A stretch of DNA of 44,792 bases, taken from NCBI RefSeq assembly GCF_023716945.1, contig NZ_JAMQQF010000008.1, forward strand, positions 1-44,792, given 5' to 3'. Position numbers and translations under genes: made by a program. Within the stretch, counting starts at the first letter, position 1. Each line of letters starts with the position of its first letter. The notes beneath the pieces are model-generated. The model had not been told where the DNA came from, did no database searches, and worked only from the letters and a program-made list of their open reading frames with translations. This document shows positions 33,755 through 41,578 of this stretch, in pieces. This DNA is from Frankia sp. AiPs1. Lineage in GTDB: Bacteria; Actinomycetota; Actinomycetes; Frankiales; Frankiaceae.

Positions 33755-34690
33755 ATGACGACGCCCGTGACAGTCCCGGCCGCGGTGCGGGACATCTCCG
33801 CCGCGTCGCAGACCGTGTCGGTTCGGGCCGTCGCCCGCTCCGGGCGACGGCGCGGCGAGCTGGCGTTGTTCCTGCGCAGCCGGCGCGAGCGCATCAGCCC
33901 GCAGGAGGTCGGCATGCCGCCCGGCCCCCGCCGGCGTACCCCCGGGCTGCGCCGCGAGGAGGTCGCGCAGCTCGCCGGGGTGGGCGTCACCTGGTACACC
34001 TGGCTGGAGCAGGGCCGTCCCATCAACGCCAGCGCCCAGGTTCTCGACGCGGTCGCCCGCACGCTGCGCCTCGACGACGCCGAGCGGCAGCATCTCTACC
34101 GGCTGGCCGACGTGCCCCAGGCGCAGCGCGGCGCGGACAGGGACGACGACGTCCCGCGGGACGTGCCCGCGATCCTCGACGCCCTCGATCCGCTGCCCGC
34201 GATGCTGCTCAACGCCCGCTCGGACGTGCTGAGCTGGAACGGTGCCTTCGCTGATCTCCTTCCGGCGCTGGCGGCGGCGCCACCCGAGCGGCGCAACACG
34301 GTGTGGTATGCATTCACCACACCGTCGTGCTGCAACCCGTTCCGTAATCTGCACGAACAGGCGTCCGAGCACGTCGCGATCTTCCGTTACCGCTACAGCC
34401 AGCACATGCGCGAACCGGAGTGGCTGGATTTCGTGCGGCGGATCTGCGCCGCCAGCCCACTGTTCGCCGAACTGTGGGCCACCCACGACGTGGCGCCGCC
34501 AGGCCAGTGCAACAAGGTGTACTGGTATCCGAAAATCGGCGCTATCGCGACGCGGTCGACCAGCCTCGACCTGACCGATCAGCCCGGCAACCGCCTGGTC
34601 GTCTACACCCCGGTCGACGACGACAGCCGTGACCGCCTCGCGCGGCTGCGGGCCCACCCGGAGTTCGCGATCGCCCCGCACCGGCACTGA
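33755..34690 (+). CDS. XRE-family regulator with MmyB-type ligand-binding domain
   Basis: 311 residues. The HTH region is RGELALFLRSRRERISPQEVGMP, then RRRTPGLRREEVAQLAGVGVTWYTWLEQGR, the hallmark of this actinobacterial family; the MmyB ligand-binding domain follows (LDPLPAMLLNARSDVLSWNGAFADLL to the end). It carries an ~30-residue N-terminal extension, so a later start is possible. Members usually repress a divergent gene; here that is the DHA2 exporter. A Cys pair (PSCCNP) sits in the ligand domain. Confidence 0.87.
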   Translation: MTTPVTVPAAVRDISAASQTVSVRAVARSGRRRGELALFLRSRRERISPQEVGMPPGPRRRTPGLRREEVAQLAGVGVTWYTWLEQGRPINASAQVLDAVARTLRLDDAERQHLYRLADVPQAQRGADRDDDVPRDVPAILDALDPLPAMLLNARSDVLSWNGAFADLLPALAAAPPERRNTVWYAFTTPSCCNPFRNLHEQASEHVAIFRYRYSQHMREPEWLDFVRRICAASPLFAELWATHDVAPPGQCNKVYWYPKIGAIATRSTSLDLTDQPGNRLVVYTPVDDDSRDRLARLRAHPEFAIAPHRH

Positions 34691-34721
34691 TCCGGCCTGC
34701 CCGCGGCGGAGCTGTCACCGT

Positions 34722-35423
34722 TTACCAGGCGGCCGGGCCGGTCCGGTCGAAGTAGCCGCCGGTCGGGCCGTCGGCGCCGATCGTCGCCAGGCGGACGATG
34801 ACCTCCGCGCCCTCCTCGACGGTCTGGGTGCCCTGGTGGCCGTTGAGGTCGGTGGCGGTGTAGCCGGGGTCGACGGTGTTGAACCGGATGGCGGGGAACG
34901 CCTTGGCGTACTGCGCGGTGATCATGACCAGCGCGGTCTTGGAGGAGTGGTAGTCCAGGCCCGTCACCTGCGACTCGATCCGGCTGGGATCGTTGGTCGC
35001 CGCCAGCGAGCCGAGGCCGCTGCCGACGTTGACGACGACCGCGGCCTCGCTGTCCGCCAGCAGCGGCAGGAAGGCGCGCGTGACCCGTACGACGCCGAAG
35101 ACGTTCGTGTCGTAGGTGGCCAGCATGTCGGCCGCGGTGACCTCGCCGAGCCGGCCGAGCTTGCCCGCGCCCACGATCCCGGCGTTGTTCACCAGGACGT
35201 CGAGGCCGCCGGCCTCCGCCTGGACGGTCTTGGCGGCGGCCTCGACGGAATCCTCGTCGGTGACGTCGAGCTGGACGAAGCGGGCGCCGAGCCGCTGCGC
35301 CGCCTCCCGGCCGCGGTCCGCGTCGCGCGCCCCGACGTAGACGGTGTGCCCGGCCTCGGTCAGGCGGCGGGCGGTCTCGAACCCGAGACCCTTGTTCGCT
35401 CCGGTGATCAGGGTGGTGGTCAT
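34722..35423 (-). CDS. Short-chain dehydrogenase/reductase
   Basis: 233 residues. Classical SDR motifs: TLITGANKGLGFETARRL (TGxxxGxG cofactor site), VLVNNAGI, VVVNVGSGLGSLA (active Ser), and YHSSKTAL (Tyr-x-x-x-Lys), with VDPGYTATDLNGHQGTQTVEEGA as the C-terminal substrate loop. It is of the carbonyl-reductase-like type often divergent from MmyB-type regulators, as here. The ARDADRGR segment after beta2 suggests NADP preference. Substrate unknown. Confidence 0.88.
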   Translation of the reverse strand: MTTTLITGANKGLGFETARRLTEAGHTVYVGARDADRGREAAQRLGARFVQLDVTDEDSVEAAAKTVQAEAGGLDVLVNNAGIVGAGKLGRLGEVTAADMLATYDTNVFGVVRVTRAFLPLLADSEAAVVVNVGSGLGSLAATNDPSRIESQVTGLDYHSSKTALVMITAQYAKAFPAIRFNTVDPGYTATDLNGHQGTQTVEEGAEVIVRLATIGADGPTGGYFDRTGPAAW

Positions 35424-35561
35424 GTCGTGGTCATCTCCGATGATCGCGGGCTGGTGTCCCCTCCACCGTCGCCGTACCCCGGATGGGCAGCCAGTGCCCG
35501 CCGTTGCCAGTGGACTGCCAGTACCAGGCTGTCCCGGTGCCGCCGCCGGATACTGGGGACT
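35424..35561. promoter_or_regulatory. Divergent promoter of SDR and second MmyB-type regulator
   Basis: Contains CTGCCAGTACCAG at 35515-35527, the reverse complement of a site nearly identical to that at 33703-33715, and an adjoining TTGCCAGTGG copy 11 bp away in the ACTGGCA core. Both lie within 55 bp of the regulator start. Consistent with an autoregulatory operator. Confidence 0.5.
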
Positions 35562-36419
35562 GTGAGCGGATCCAGGGAACTGGGCCAGGCACTGCGTGGC
35601 TGGCGCGACCGCACGGCCCCAGCCACGGTGGGGCTGCCCGTCGGCGGAGTACGTCGGGCTGCCGGGCTACGCCGCGAGGAAGTGGCACAGCTCGCCGGCA
35701 TCTCGGTGGATTACCTCGTCCGGCTGGAGCAGGGCCGGGCGACCTCCCCGTCCGCACAGGTGCTGTCCGCGCTCGCCCGCGCGCTGCGCCTGTCCGCGGC
35801 GGAACGCGAGCATCTGTACCTGCTCGCGGGCCAGTGGGTGCCGGGTCCCGGGCAGGTGTCGGCGCACGTCCCGCCGGGGGTCCGGCGGCTGCTCGACCAG
35901 CTCGACGGCGCCCCGCTGAGCGTGTGGGACGCGGCCTGGAACCTGATCCTGTGGAACCCGTTGTGGGCCGCCCTGCTCGGGGACCCGTCCGCGCTGCGCG
36001 GACGGGAGCGCAACGTCGTCTGGCTACATTTCACCAGTCCGCCGAGCCGGGTCAGCCACACCCCCGAGCAGGAGGCCCGGTTCAAGGCGGCCATGGTCGG
36101 CGGTCTGCGGGCGGCGGCCGCCCGTTACCCCGCCGATGCCCGCCTACGGGATCTGATCAAGGGCCTACGGGACGTCAGCACCGACTTCGCGGACCTGTGG
36201 GACGCCGGAGTCGTGGGCGTCCACGAGGCGATCACCAAGACCGTCCACCACCCCACCGTCGGCGTGCTCACCCTCGACTGCGACGTGTTCACCCCTCCCG
36301 GCGGAGACCTGCGCATCGTCGCCTACACCGCCGCCCATGGCAGCGACGCCGCGGACCGGCTCAGGCTCCTCAACGTCATCGGCACCCAGGCCATGGCCGA
36401 AGACCGCACCCCGCACTGA
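35562..36419 (+). CDS. XRE-family regulator with MmyB-type ligand-binding domain (second copy)
   Basis: 285 residues from the GTG at 35562; the frame is open far upstream but only through sequence antisense to the SDR gene. It has SRELGQALRGWRDR, then RRAAGLRREEVAQLAGISVDYLVRLEQGRATSPSAQVLSALARALRLS (HTH), and the MmyB domain from DGAPLSVWDAAWNLILWNPLWAALLGD onward. It is a paralogue of the regulator at 33755-34690. Its likely target is the divergent SDR gene, via the box at 35515-35527. Confidence 0.87.
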   Translation: MSGSRELGQALRGWRDRTAPATVGLPVGGVRRAAGLRREEVAQLAGISVDYLVRLEQGRATSPSAQVLSALARALRLSAAEREHLYLLAGQWVPGPGQVSAHVPPGVRRLLDQLDGAPLSVWDAAWNLILWNPLWAALLGDPSALRGRERNVVWLHFTSPPSRVSHTPEQEARFKAAMVGGLRAAAARYPADARLRDLIKGLRDVSTDFADLWDAGVVGVHEAITKTVHHPTVGVLTLDCDVFTPPGGDLRIVAYTAAHGSDAADRLRLLNVIGTQAMAEDRTPH

Positions 36420-36599
36420 CACCCAGTGGGGCACTTCCACCAGCTCACACACAGTCACCAGGCCGAGGCGGGACACTCTGCGGGGCGCGCTCGGGGCGAC
36501 CAGCATCGTTACCGGCGCCGTTAACCACACCCACAGCGCCCGCACCCACCCGCAGCATCCGAAGCAGCAGCCGGGCCCCGACGGAGATCGCGAAGCAGG

Positions 36600-36860
36600 C
36601 TCAGGCGTCCGGATTCACCAGTCGGTGTCCAGGTCGTGATCATAGAGGCGCCGAGCTTGCGGCGCAGCGCCGACACGTATACCTCGACGACGTTGGGATC
36701 CCCCATCGCGTCGAGTTCTCGACTTGGCGTGTAACAGCCAATTCTTGGCGACGGTCCGGTCGGCGGTGGCGCCGAGCGCCTGCTCCCGCAGTCAGGGCCT
36801 GCCGCAACCTGGCCTCGCCGTCGCGGGCCACATCGACCTCGAACCCCTCTCTGTCAGGCT
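36600..36860 (-). pseudogene. OmpR-type response regulator remnant
   Basis: On the minus strand FEVDVARDGEARLRQALTAG (typical of receiver residues 25-45) is followed after a short degenerate stretch by a frame change and GDPNVVEVYVSALRRKLGAS, the C-terminal winged-helix end. About 100 residues between them are missing. It is a decayed gene with an internal deletion and at least one frameshift. Confidence 0.6.
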
Positions 36861-36924
36861 TGAGTGAGACACCCTCCCGGGTGTGGGCTGGCTACGGAGG
36901 GCTTGATCGGAGATCCTGTTGTTC

Positions 36925-37067
36925 ATGGAGTCTGAGTCGCAGGAGCGTCCGGACGGATCCCGACCGCCGTCGCGTGGTCCGGCGCCGCGTCCGTCGCGGC
37001 GGGTGTTCAGCACGGCGTACAAGCTGCGGATCGTCACCGAATATGAGAACGCCCCCGCATCCGGGCT
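36925..37067 (+). pseudogene. N-terminal fragment of a transposase (IS3-type OrfA-like)
   Basis: ATG at 36925 opens MESESQERPDGSRPPSRGP, then [23 protein letters not shown], the characteristic beginning of actinobacterial IS3-like first-frame proteins (RRxFxxxYKLxIVxEYE). Similarity ends abruptly at about 37067, where an atpB-like sequence begins in another frame. No inverted repeats could be fixed. It is an IS truncated by recombination. Confidence 0.6.
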
Positions 37068-37457
37068 CATGGGGCGCGGGCCTACTTCCTGGAAATGATC
37101 AACCCGGCGCCTATCGCACCGCTCTGGATCAAATTCCTACTGGCGCCGCTCGAAGTGCTCCACATGCTGGTCATCCGCCCGTTCACTCTCGCGGTGCGGT
37201 TGTTCGCCAACATGTTCGCCGGTCACATGCTGTTGTTGATCTTTTCACTCGGGGCCACTTATTTGCTCCCCAGGCCGCCCTACATCTTCGGCGTGACGTC
37301 GCTACTGTTGGCGATCATTCTCACCGGGTTCGAGGCGTTGATCGCTTTTCTCCAGGCGTACGTGATAACGGTCTTGACCGCCGCCTACATTGCCGGCGCG
37401 CAGGCGTCGGCGGAGTCCACCCACACGGTTGACACAGCAGAGAACGGCCCGGCTTGA
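37068..37457 (+). pseudogene. atpB: C-terminal fragment of ATP synthase subunit a
   Basis: From [29 protein letters not shown] to the stop the frame reads as the last ~125 residues of F0 subunit a. It includes [22 protein letters not shown], with the conserved Arg of the proton path in the [11 protein letters not shown] helix, and [22 protein letters not shown]. Normal AtpB is about 250 residues; the first half is absent and replaced by the transposase fragment. An ATG at 37095 could start a 120-residue peptide, but no other atp genes follow. I interpret it as a partial, displaced copy of atpB. Confidence 0.75.
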
Positions 37458-37560
37458 CCTGGCGCCACGGTGTGATCCTCATGTTGCCTCCTTTCCTCGG
37501 CCGGGCGGTACTCGGCGTGTCCGGCGGCCCGGAGCCGGGTCTATCGCGACGATTCGGACC

Positions 37561-38420
37561 ATGCCGTCTGATCTTTCGGTTTCCGCCGCTGGCGATCGGA
37601 CGTGGCCCAGCCCATCAGGAGCGCGGGTCGTCGGCGGATCACCGGAATCCTCGGTGCGTCGGCTCGCGGCCGTAGTCGTGCCAGCGGCGGGTGAGGCGTT
37701 CGGGTCGTGGGTGGACCGGGTCGCGGCCGACCTGGGCACGTCGACGGGGAACGCGGTCCGGTGGCTGGGGGTGGAGTGTCGGGTGGGGGCTGGAGGCAGC
37801 ACCCTTCGGCCCCGGTTCTGCGGGGTGACGTTGACCGAGGCCACGGCAGCCGGGCTGACCGCCTCGACCGGGCTGCCCTGCGAGACGTTCGAGATGATGT
37901 GCCTGTCACGGTTCGCCGGCACGGTGTTGGACTTCACCGGACTGGACCTTGCGCATGACGCGTCGCTGACGGCGCTGGCGTTGCGGGAGTGGGCGCTGTT
38001 TATCGGTAGCCGCGCCTGCCCCCAGTGCCTGGCTGCCTCTGGCGGGGTGTGGCCGTTGTGGTGGCGGCTGGGTGTGGCCGTTGTGGTGGCGGCTGGGTGT
38101 GGCCGCGGCCTGCCCGCAGCACCGAGTGCTGCTGGCGGATTGCTGTCCTCGCTGCGGGCTGCGGCTACGTCGGGGGCATGCCCGCCGGGCAGGGGTGGCA
38201 CGCCGAGGGGCGGTCGATGCGCTGCGCTGCGGCAATTCCGGCCCGCACGTCCCCGAGCGAGCCGGGTGCAGCCAGCGGCTGGACCAGATCGAGTCCCGCC
38301 CGGCCACTGTCGACCTGCTCGACCCGCAGCAGCGTGTGCTGGACGCGGCGTTCGGCGGGCCCGCAACGATCGCGGGCGTCCCTGTCGGGGCTGCGGATTG
38401 GTACGCGTGGGCTGATCGTC
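37561..38420 (+). pseudogene. TniQ-family protein, frameshifted by a 25-bp tandem duplication
   Basis: The first frame from the ATG at 37561 reads as a TniQ-like N-terminus: AGEAFGSWVDRVAADLGTS, FEMMCLSRFAGTVLDF, WALFIGSRACPQCLAASGG, then VWPLWWRL. A 25-bp tandem duplication at 38047-38096 shifts the frame; the next frame restores WRLGVAAACPQHRVLLADCCPRCGLRL, with the second zinc-binding Cys/His set. TniQ proteins assist target choice in Tn7/Tn5053-like transposons. No TniA/TniB-type genes are near. The 3' end runs into sequence antisense to the TetR gene. Confidence 0.7.
38047..38096. repeat. 25-bp tandem duplication
   Basis: The unit beginning GTGTGGCCGTTGTGG and ending GCGGCTGG occurs perfectly at 38047-38071 and 38072-38096, with the first bases of a third copy after it. 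Since 25 is not a multiple of three it breaks the TniQ frame. Perfect identity suggests a recent event. Confidence 0.9.
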
Positions 38421-39010
38421 GCCATGGCGCGGTCGATGGCGGCGGCGAAGGAGCCCTTCGTGCCGGAGGCGAGCCAGGAGTGCTGCGCGGCTACCAGGCA
38501 TCCGAATGCCGCCGCGGTCAGGGCACGCGGGGTCGGATCAGCGGCGCCATAGGGTGTGCCGACCGCTCCGGCGCGTTCGTGCAGTGTGGTGACCACGACG
38601 TCCTGCATGTGCTGCAGCCTCTGCAGGTAGCCGGCGAGCAGGGCGGGCGTATCGAAGACCATTCGGTGGATCGGCTCCACCAGCGCCTCGTATCCGGGTG
38701 CCTCGGCGAGAGACACCAGCACGTCGAACACGTGGTGGAGGGAGGTCCATACGTCCTCGTCGGCCGGGCGTGCGCGCAGGGTGGTGAGCATGTCGTCCAC
38801 GACCAGGTCGAACTTGCCGAGGACGATTTCCTCCTTGGTCGCGAAGTAGCGGAAGACGCTGCGCTGGGACATTCCGACGGCTGCCGCGATGTCGTCGATG
38901 GTCGTCACGTCGAATCCACGCTCGACGAACAGCGCGTTGGCGGTTTCGGCGATCTCCCTCCGCACCGCCTGGCGGGTGCGCTCTCGGAGGCCGAGCTGTT
39001 TCTCGCTCAT
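38165..39010 (-). CDS. TetR-family transcriptional regulator
   Basis: 281 residues to the first stop from the ATG at 39010. The HTH is standard: RQAVRREIAETANALFVERGFDVTTIDDIAAAVGMSQRSVFRYFATKEEIVL. The ligand-binding helices follow to about residue 195. The last ~85 residues (Arg/Pro/Ala-rich) are antisense to the TniQ remnant and unlikely to be part of the original protein, so the stop was probably lost when the TniQ segment arrived. It is divergent from an SDR gene (99 bp) and probably represses it through a palindrome in the shared promoter. Confidence 0.83.
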   Translation of the reverse strand: MSEKQLGLRERTRQAVRREIAETANALFVERGFDVTTIDDIAAAVGMSQRSVFRYFATKEEIVLGKFDLVVDDMLTTLRARPADEDVWTSLHHVFDVLVSLAEAPGYEALVEPIHRMVFDTPALLAGYLQRLQHMQDVVVTTLHERAGAVGTPYGAADPTPRALTAAAFGCLVAAQHSWLASGTKGSFAAAIDRAMATISPRVPIRSPDRDARDRCGPAERRVQHTLLRVEQVDSGRAGLDLVQPLAAPGSLGDVRAGIAAAQRIDRPSACHPCPAGMPPT

Positions 39011-39032
39011 GATGCACCAAGCATAGCAGCGA

Positions 39033-39054
39033 CAGTCATACATGGCAGTGACTG
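39033..39054. promoter_or_regulatory. Inverted repeat CAGTCA-N10-TGACTG, candidate TetR operator
   Basis: Six-base arms, perfect, centred between the TetR and SDR start codons (39010 and 39110). The 22-bp span fits TetR-type operators. AT-richer sequence around it (CATACATGG) may hold the promoter. Confidence 0.55.
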
Positions 39055-39109
39055 ACAGCTCAGGCGTACACTGCCAGGTCGGACGTCGCGTCACCACCGG
39101 AGGCAGACC

Positions 39110-39943
39110 ATGAGCCAGGGAAAGACCATCGTCGTGACCGGGGCCAGCGACGGCATCGGCGCCGCGGCGGCCCGGCGACTCCACCAGGACGGGCACCGCG
39201 TTGTCATCGTCGGCCGCTCCCCGCGCAAGACGGCGGCGGTTGCCGCGGAGATCGGCACGGACCACTACCTTGCCGACTTCACCCGCCTCGACGACGTCCG
39301 CGAGCTCGCCGCCGCTCTGGATGCCGCGTACCCACACATCGACGTCCTCGCCAACAACGCCGGCGGCGTCTTCGGTGACCGTTCCAAGACCGTCGACGGG
39401 TTCGAACGGACCTTCCAGATCAACCACCTGGCCCCGTTCCTGCTCACCCAGCTACTGATGGACACGCTCGTCGCCTCCCGGGCCGCGGTGATCCAGACAT
39501 CGACCCTCAACGGAGGCCTGGTCCGCGAGCTCGACCTCGACGACCTCGATCACGAGCACGACTACGGCGCGATTCGCGCCTACAACGCCGCCAAGTTGGA
39601 GAACGTCCTGTTCGCCAAGGAACTGGATCGGCGCTACCACGGACAGGGGATCTCGGCAGCCGCCTTCCATCCGGGCAATGTCGCGACCAACTTCGGCTCC
39701 CAGAGCACCAGCCGGCTGATGAAGTTCCTCGCGACCAACCGCGTCGCCCGTTCCGTGCTCCTGACCACCCCGGAGAAGGGCGCCGACACGCTGACCTGGC
39801 TTGCTATGGGCCGTCCCGGCGTCGACTGGGAATCCGGCGGGTTCTACGAGAAGCGCAGGCCGGGAAAGCGTCTCAACCCCCTCGCCCTCGACAAGGACCT
39901 CGCCCGCCGGCTCTGGGACCGCTCCGAAGAACTGCTGGCGTGA
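39110..39943 (+). CDS. Short-chain dehydrogenase/reductase (retinol-dehydrogenase-like)
   Basis: 277 residues from the ATG at 39110. GKTIVVTGASDGIGAAAARRL (cofactor site), VIVGRSPRK (Arg/Ser after beta2, NADP preference), VLANNAGGVF, AAVIQTSTLNGGL (Ser), YNAAKLENVLFAKEL (Tyr-x-x-x-Lys) and AAFHPGNVATNFG are typical. The asparagine in FQINHLAPFLLTQLL completes the tetrad. It is divergent from the TetR gene, its likely repressor. A detoxifying or lipid-carbonyl reductase role is usual for this pairing; the substrate is unknown. Confidence 0.87.
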   Translation: MSQGKTIVVTGASDGIGAAAARRLHQDGHRVVIVGRSPRKTAAVAAEIGTDHYLADFTRLDDVRELAAALDAAYPHIDVLANNAGGVFGDRSKTVDGFERTFQINHLAPFLLTQLLMDTLVASRAAVIQTSTLNGGLVRELDLDDLDHEHDYGAIRAYNAAKLENVLFAKELDRRYHGQGISAAAFHPGNVATNFGSQSTSRLMKFLATNRVARSVLLTTPEKGADTLTWLAMGRPGVDWESGGFYEKRRPGKRLNPLALDKDLARRLWDRSEELLA

Positions 39944-40057
39944 GACCAGCAGCTTCAAGAACGGCCACATGGTGAACCTCAGATATAGCCTGTGGGGCTT
40001 GGCGGTCGGCATGACCAGCTCAAGCTCCTTGTCGGGCTGAACACATCACGTACCACC

Positions 40058-40377
40058 TCACCGGGGCGGTGCCGGCCAGCATGCTCCTGTACGACCCGGG
40101 GTCGGGTCGGACCCTGGTCCCTGGTGCCAGCCCGAACCGCCTACCTCGCCGTTGATCACCTGAACGGGGCGAGGTACTCCCCGTCCAGCCGCGCCAGGTA
40201 GGCGAGATCCATCGCCAGGTGACGACGCAGAATCCCCAGCAGCTCTGTGAGGGTCGCATCCGGTTCGATGGCACACGACCAGGTAGTGATCCTGTCCATC
40301 GCAACCGAGCCCGTCGCCCGCAGCCGGTGGTGCGCATGAAGGCGACGGTGGTCGTCGCTCGAGGAGCCCGTCCACAT
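40058..40377 (-). pseudogene. GAF-domain fragment
   Basis: On the minus strand EPDATLTELLGILRRHLAM continues as DLAYLARLDGEYLAPFR before a stop, and the next frame continues RVINGEVGGSG. This is the opening of a GAF sensor domain (LLxxLRRHLGMDLAYLxRLDG). No downstream module remains. A short decayed copy of a sensor or phosphodiesterase gene. Confidence 0.5.
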
Positions 40378-40536
40378 GGCAGCGGCGAAACGCGACGATC
40401 CCTTATCTCTTCACCCGTTTTCCAGTACCCCGATACCGCAGCCAAGCTTGCAACGTTGGCCGATTTTGCAATCGATCGTCTTCAGGAAGCACTTCTACAT
40501 CATTCCTCCTCAACACCGAAGGGTTCGATCACGATT

Positions 40537-40740
40537 ATGGGCGACAAGATCGAGCATTCAGAAATTTCAGCCGAGGATGGCGACAAGAATGATCCGATCC
40601 GCCGGATAACGGACGGGGAAATTGATTCCGATATATGGGTTCGGGCCCGCGAGCGGGGTCAACGTAAAGAACAAGAGGAGCGCCGGAAGATATTTGGCGA
40701 TCGGGAAACGTTCCCAATCATCGATACATACGATGATTGA
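40537..40740 (+). CDS. Hypothetical small protein, 67 aa
   Basis: An ATG at 40537 opens a highly charged peptide (KIEHSEISAEDGDKNDP near the start; ARERGQRKEQEERRKIFGDR later) with a plausible helix at residues 37-56. The surrounding 40400-41000 region is clearly AT-richer than the rest, which fits acquired DNA. No Shine-Dalgarno of good quality is seen. I recognise no family; it may be a chance frame. Confidence 0.3.
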   Translation: MGDKIEHSEISAEDGDKNDPIRRITDGEIDSDIWVRARERGQRKEQEERRKIFGDRETFPIIDTYDD

Positions 40741-41189
40741 ATCTCGCAACCGAACCAGCGAGAAGCAATATTTACGGATGCCTCGCCTCGAAATAGGATC
40801 GAGACTCCCGTGGTTCGTGCTGCGTGGATCCAGGAGTATTCGACCTGCTTCCAATGGGCCACAGGCTCGTGGTTCTGCTCCCGGGAACATTTCTGGGGCC
40901 GCTGCGGCGAAGTCCTTACCGACGCAGCGGTTTACCGACATATCGCAGGTGCACTCGGGCCGGATCAGCTCGTGCACTGTGTTCTGGTCCACGGAGTGAA
41001 TCTGGACCGTAGCGGCCACGAATTGAGGCCGACGGCCGGCTTTTGCAGCCGTGTCGTCTGCTCACCCAATAGCCACGGTGTCCACCCCGGTACCGGCTTG
41101 ATCTCCGGTGCCTCGGAGCCAATTCGCTCCGAGCCTCCAACCAGCCGTGCCCCGCGAGAACAGCCACCCCCAAATCCAGCGCTCGCCTT
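40741..41189. other. AT-richer intergenic stretch, no gene seen
   Basis: About 450 bp between the small ORF and the response-regulator remnant. Several frames are open on both strands but none has actinobacterial codon use. Probably decayed or recently acquired DNA. Confidence 0.35.
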
Positions 41190-41366
41190 TCGGATGCCTA
41201 CCCTGCAACATCATGACGTCGATAACGACGGGGTGCGCGCCCTCCCGGGTCTGCCACGGCCCATCCTCACCTTCGTCCGCGACGTCGACGTCAAATACCT
41301 CCGCGGTCGACCCGCGTGCAGTACCTCTGACAGCCGGGCGTGGTCCTCCACAACCAGCACCCGCAT
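41190..41366 (-). pseudogene. N-terminal fragment of an OmpR-type response regulator
   Basis: MRVLVVEDHARLSEVL begins at 41366. A frame change and small deletion lead to FDVDVADEGEDGPWQTREGAHPVVIDVMMLQG, ending just after the phospho-acceptor Asp strand (VVIDVMM). Nothing of the DNA-binding half follows. It lies on the same strand as the other regulator remnant at 36600-36860. Confidence 0.55.
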
Positions 41367-41578
41367 TCGGTCCCCCTCTCGCGGCCACATCCGGCGCCGG
41401 CCGCCGCTGACGATCCCGGCCGCTTCAGGCTCGCAGCTGGGGTTGAGAACGACCTGGACCACGACCGGAAGTCGGTCCCGGCGGGGTTGAGCCAGCGAGG
41501 CAGATCCCCCGGCGGTGACGATCGGGCCGTTGGGGCCGATCACGCGCGTCGTCGGAGCGATGAGCGGTCAGGGCAGGG

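Noticed and set aside
34629-35561. N-terminal extension of the second MmyB-type regulator
   Set aside because: The open frame upstream of 35562 is antisense to the SDR gene and has no domain; the GTG at 35562 gives a normal-length protein.
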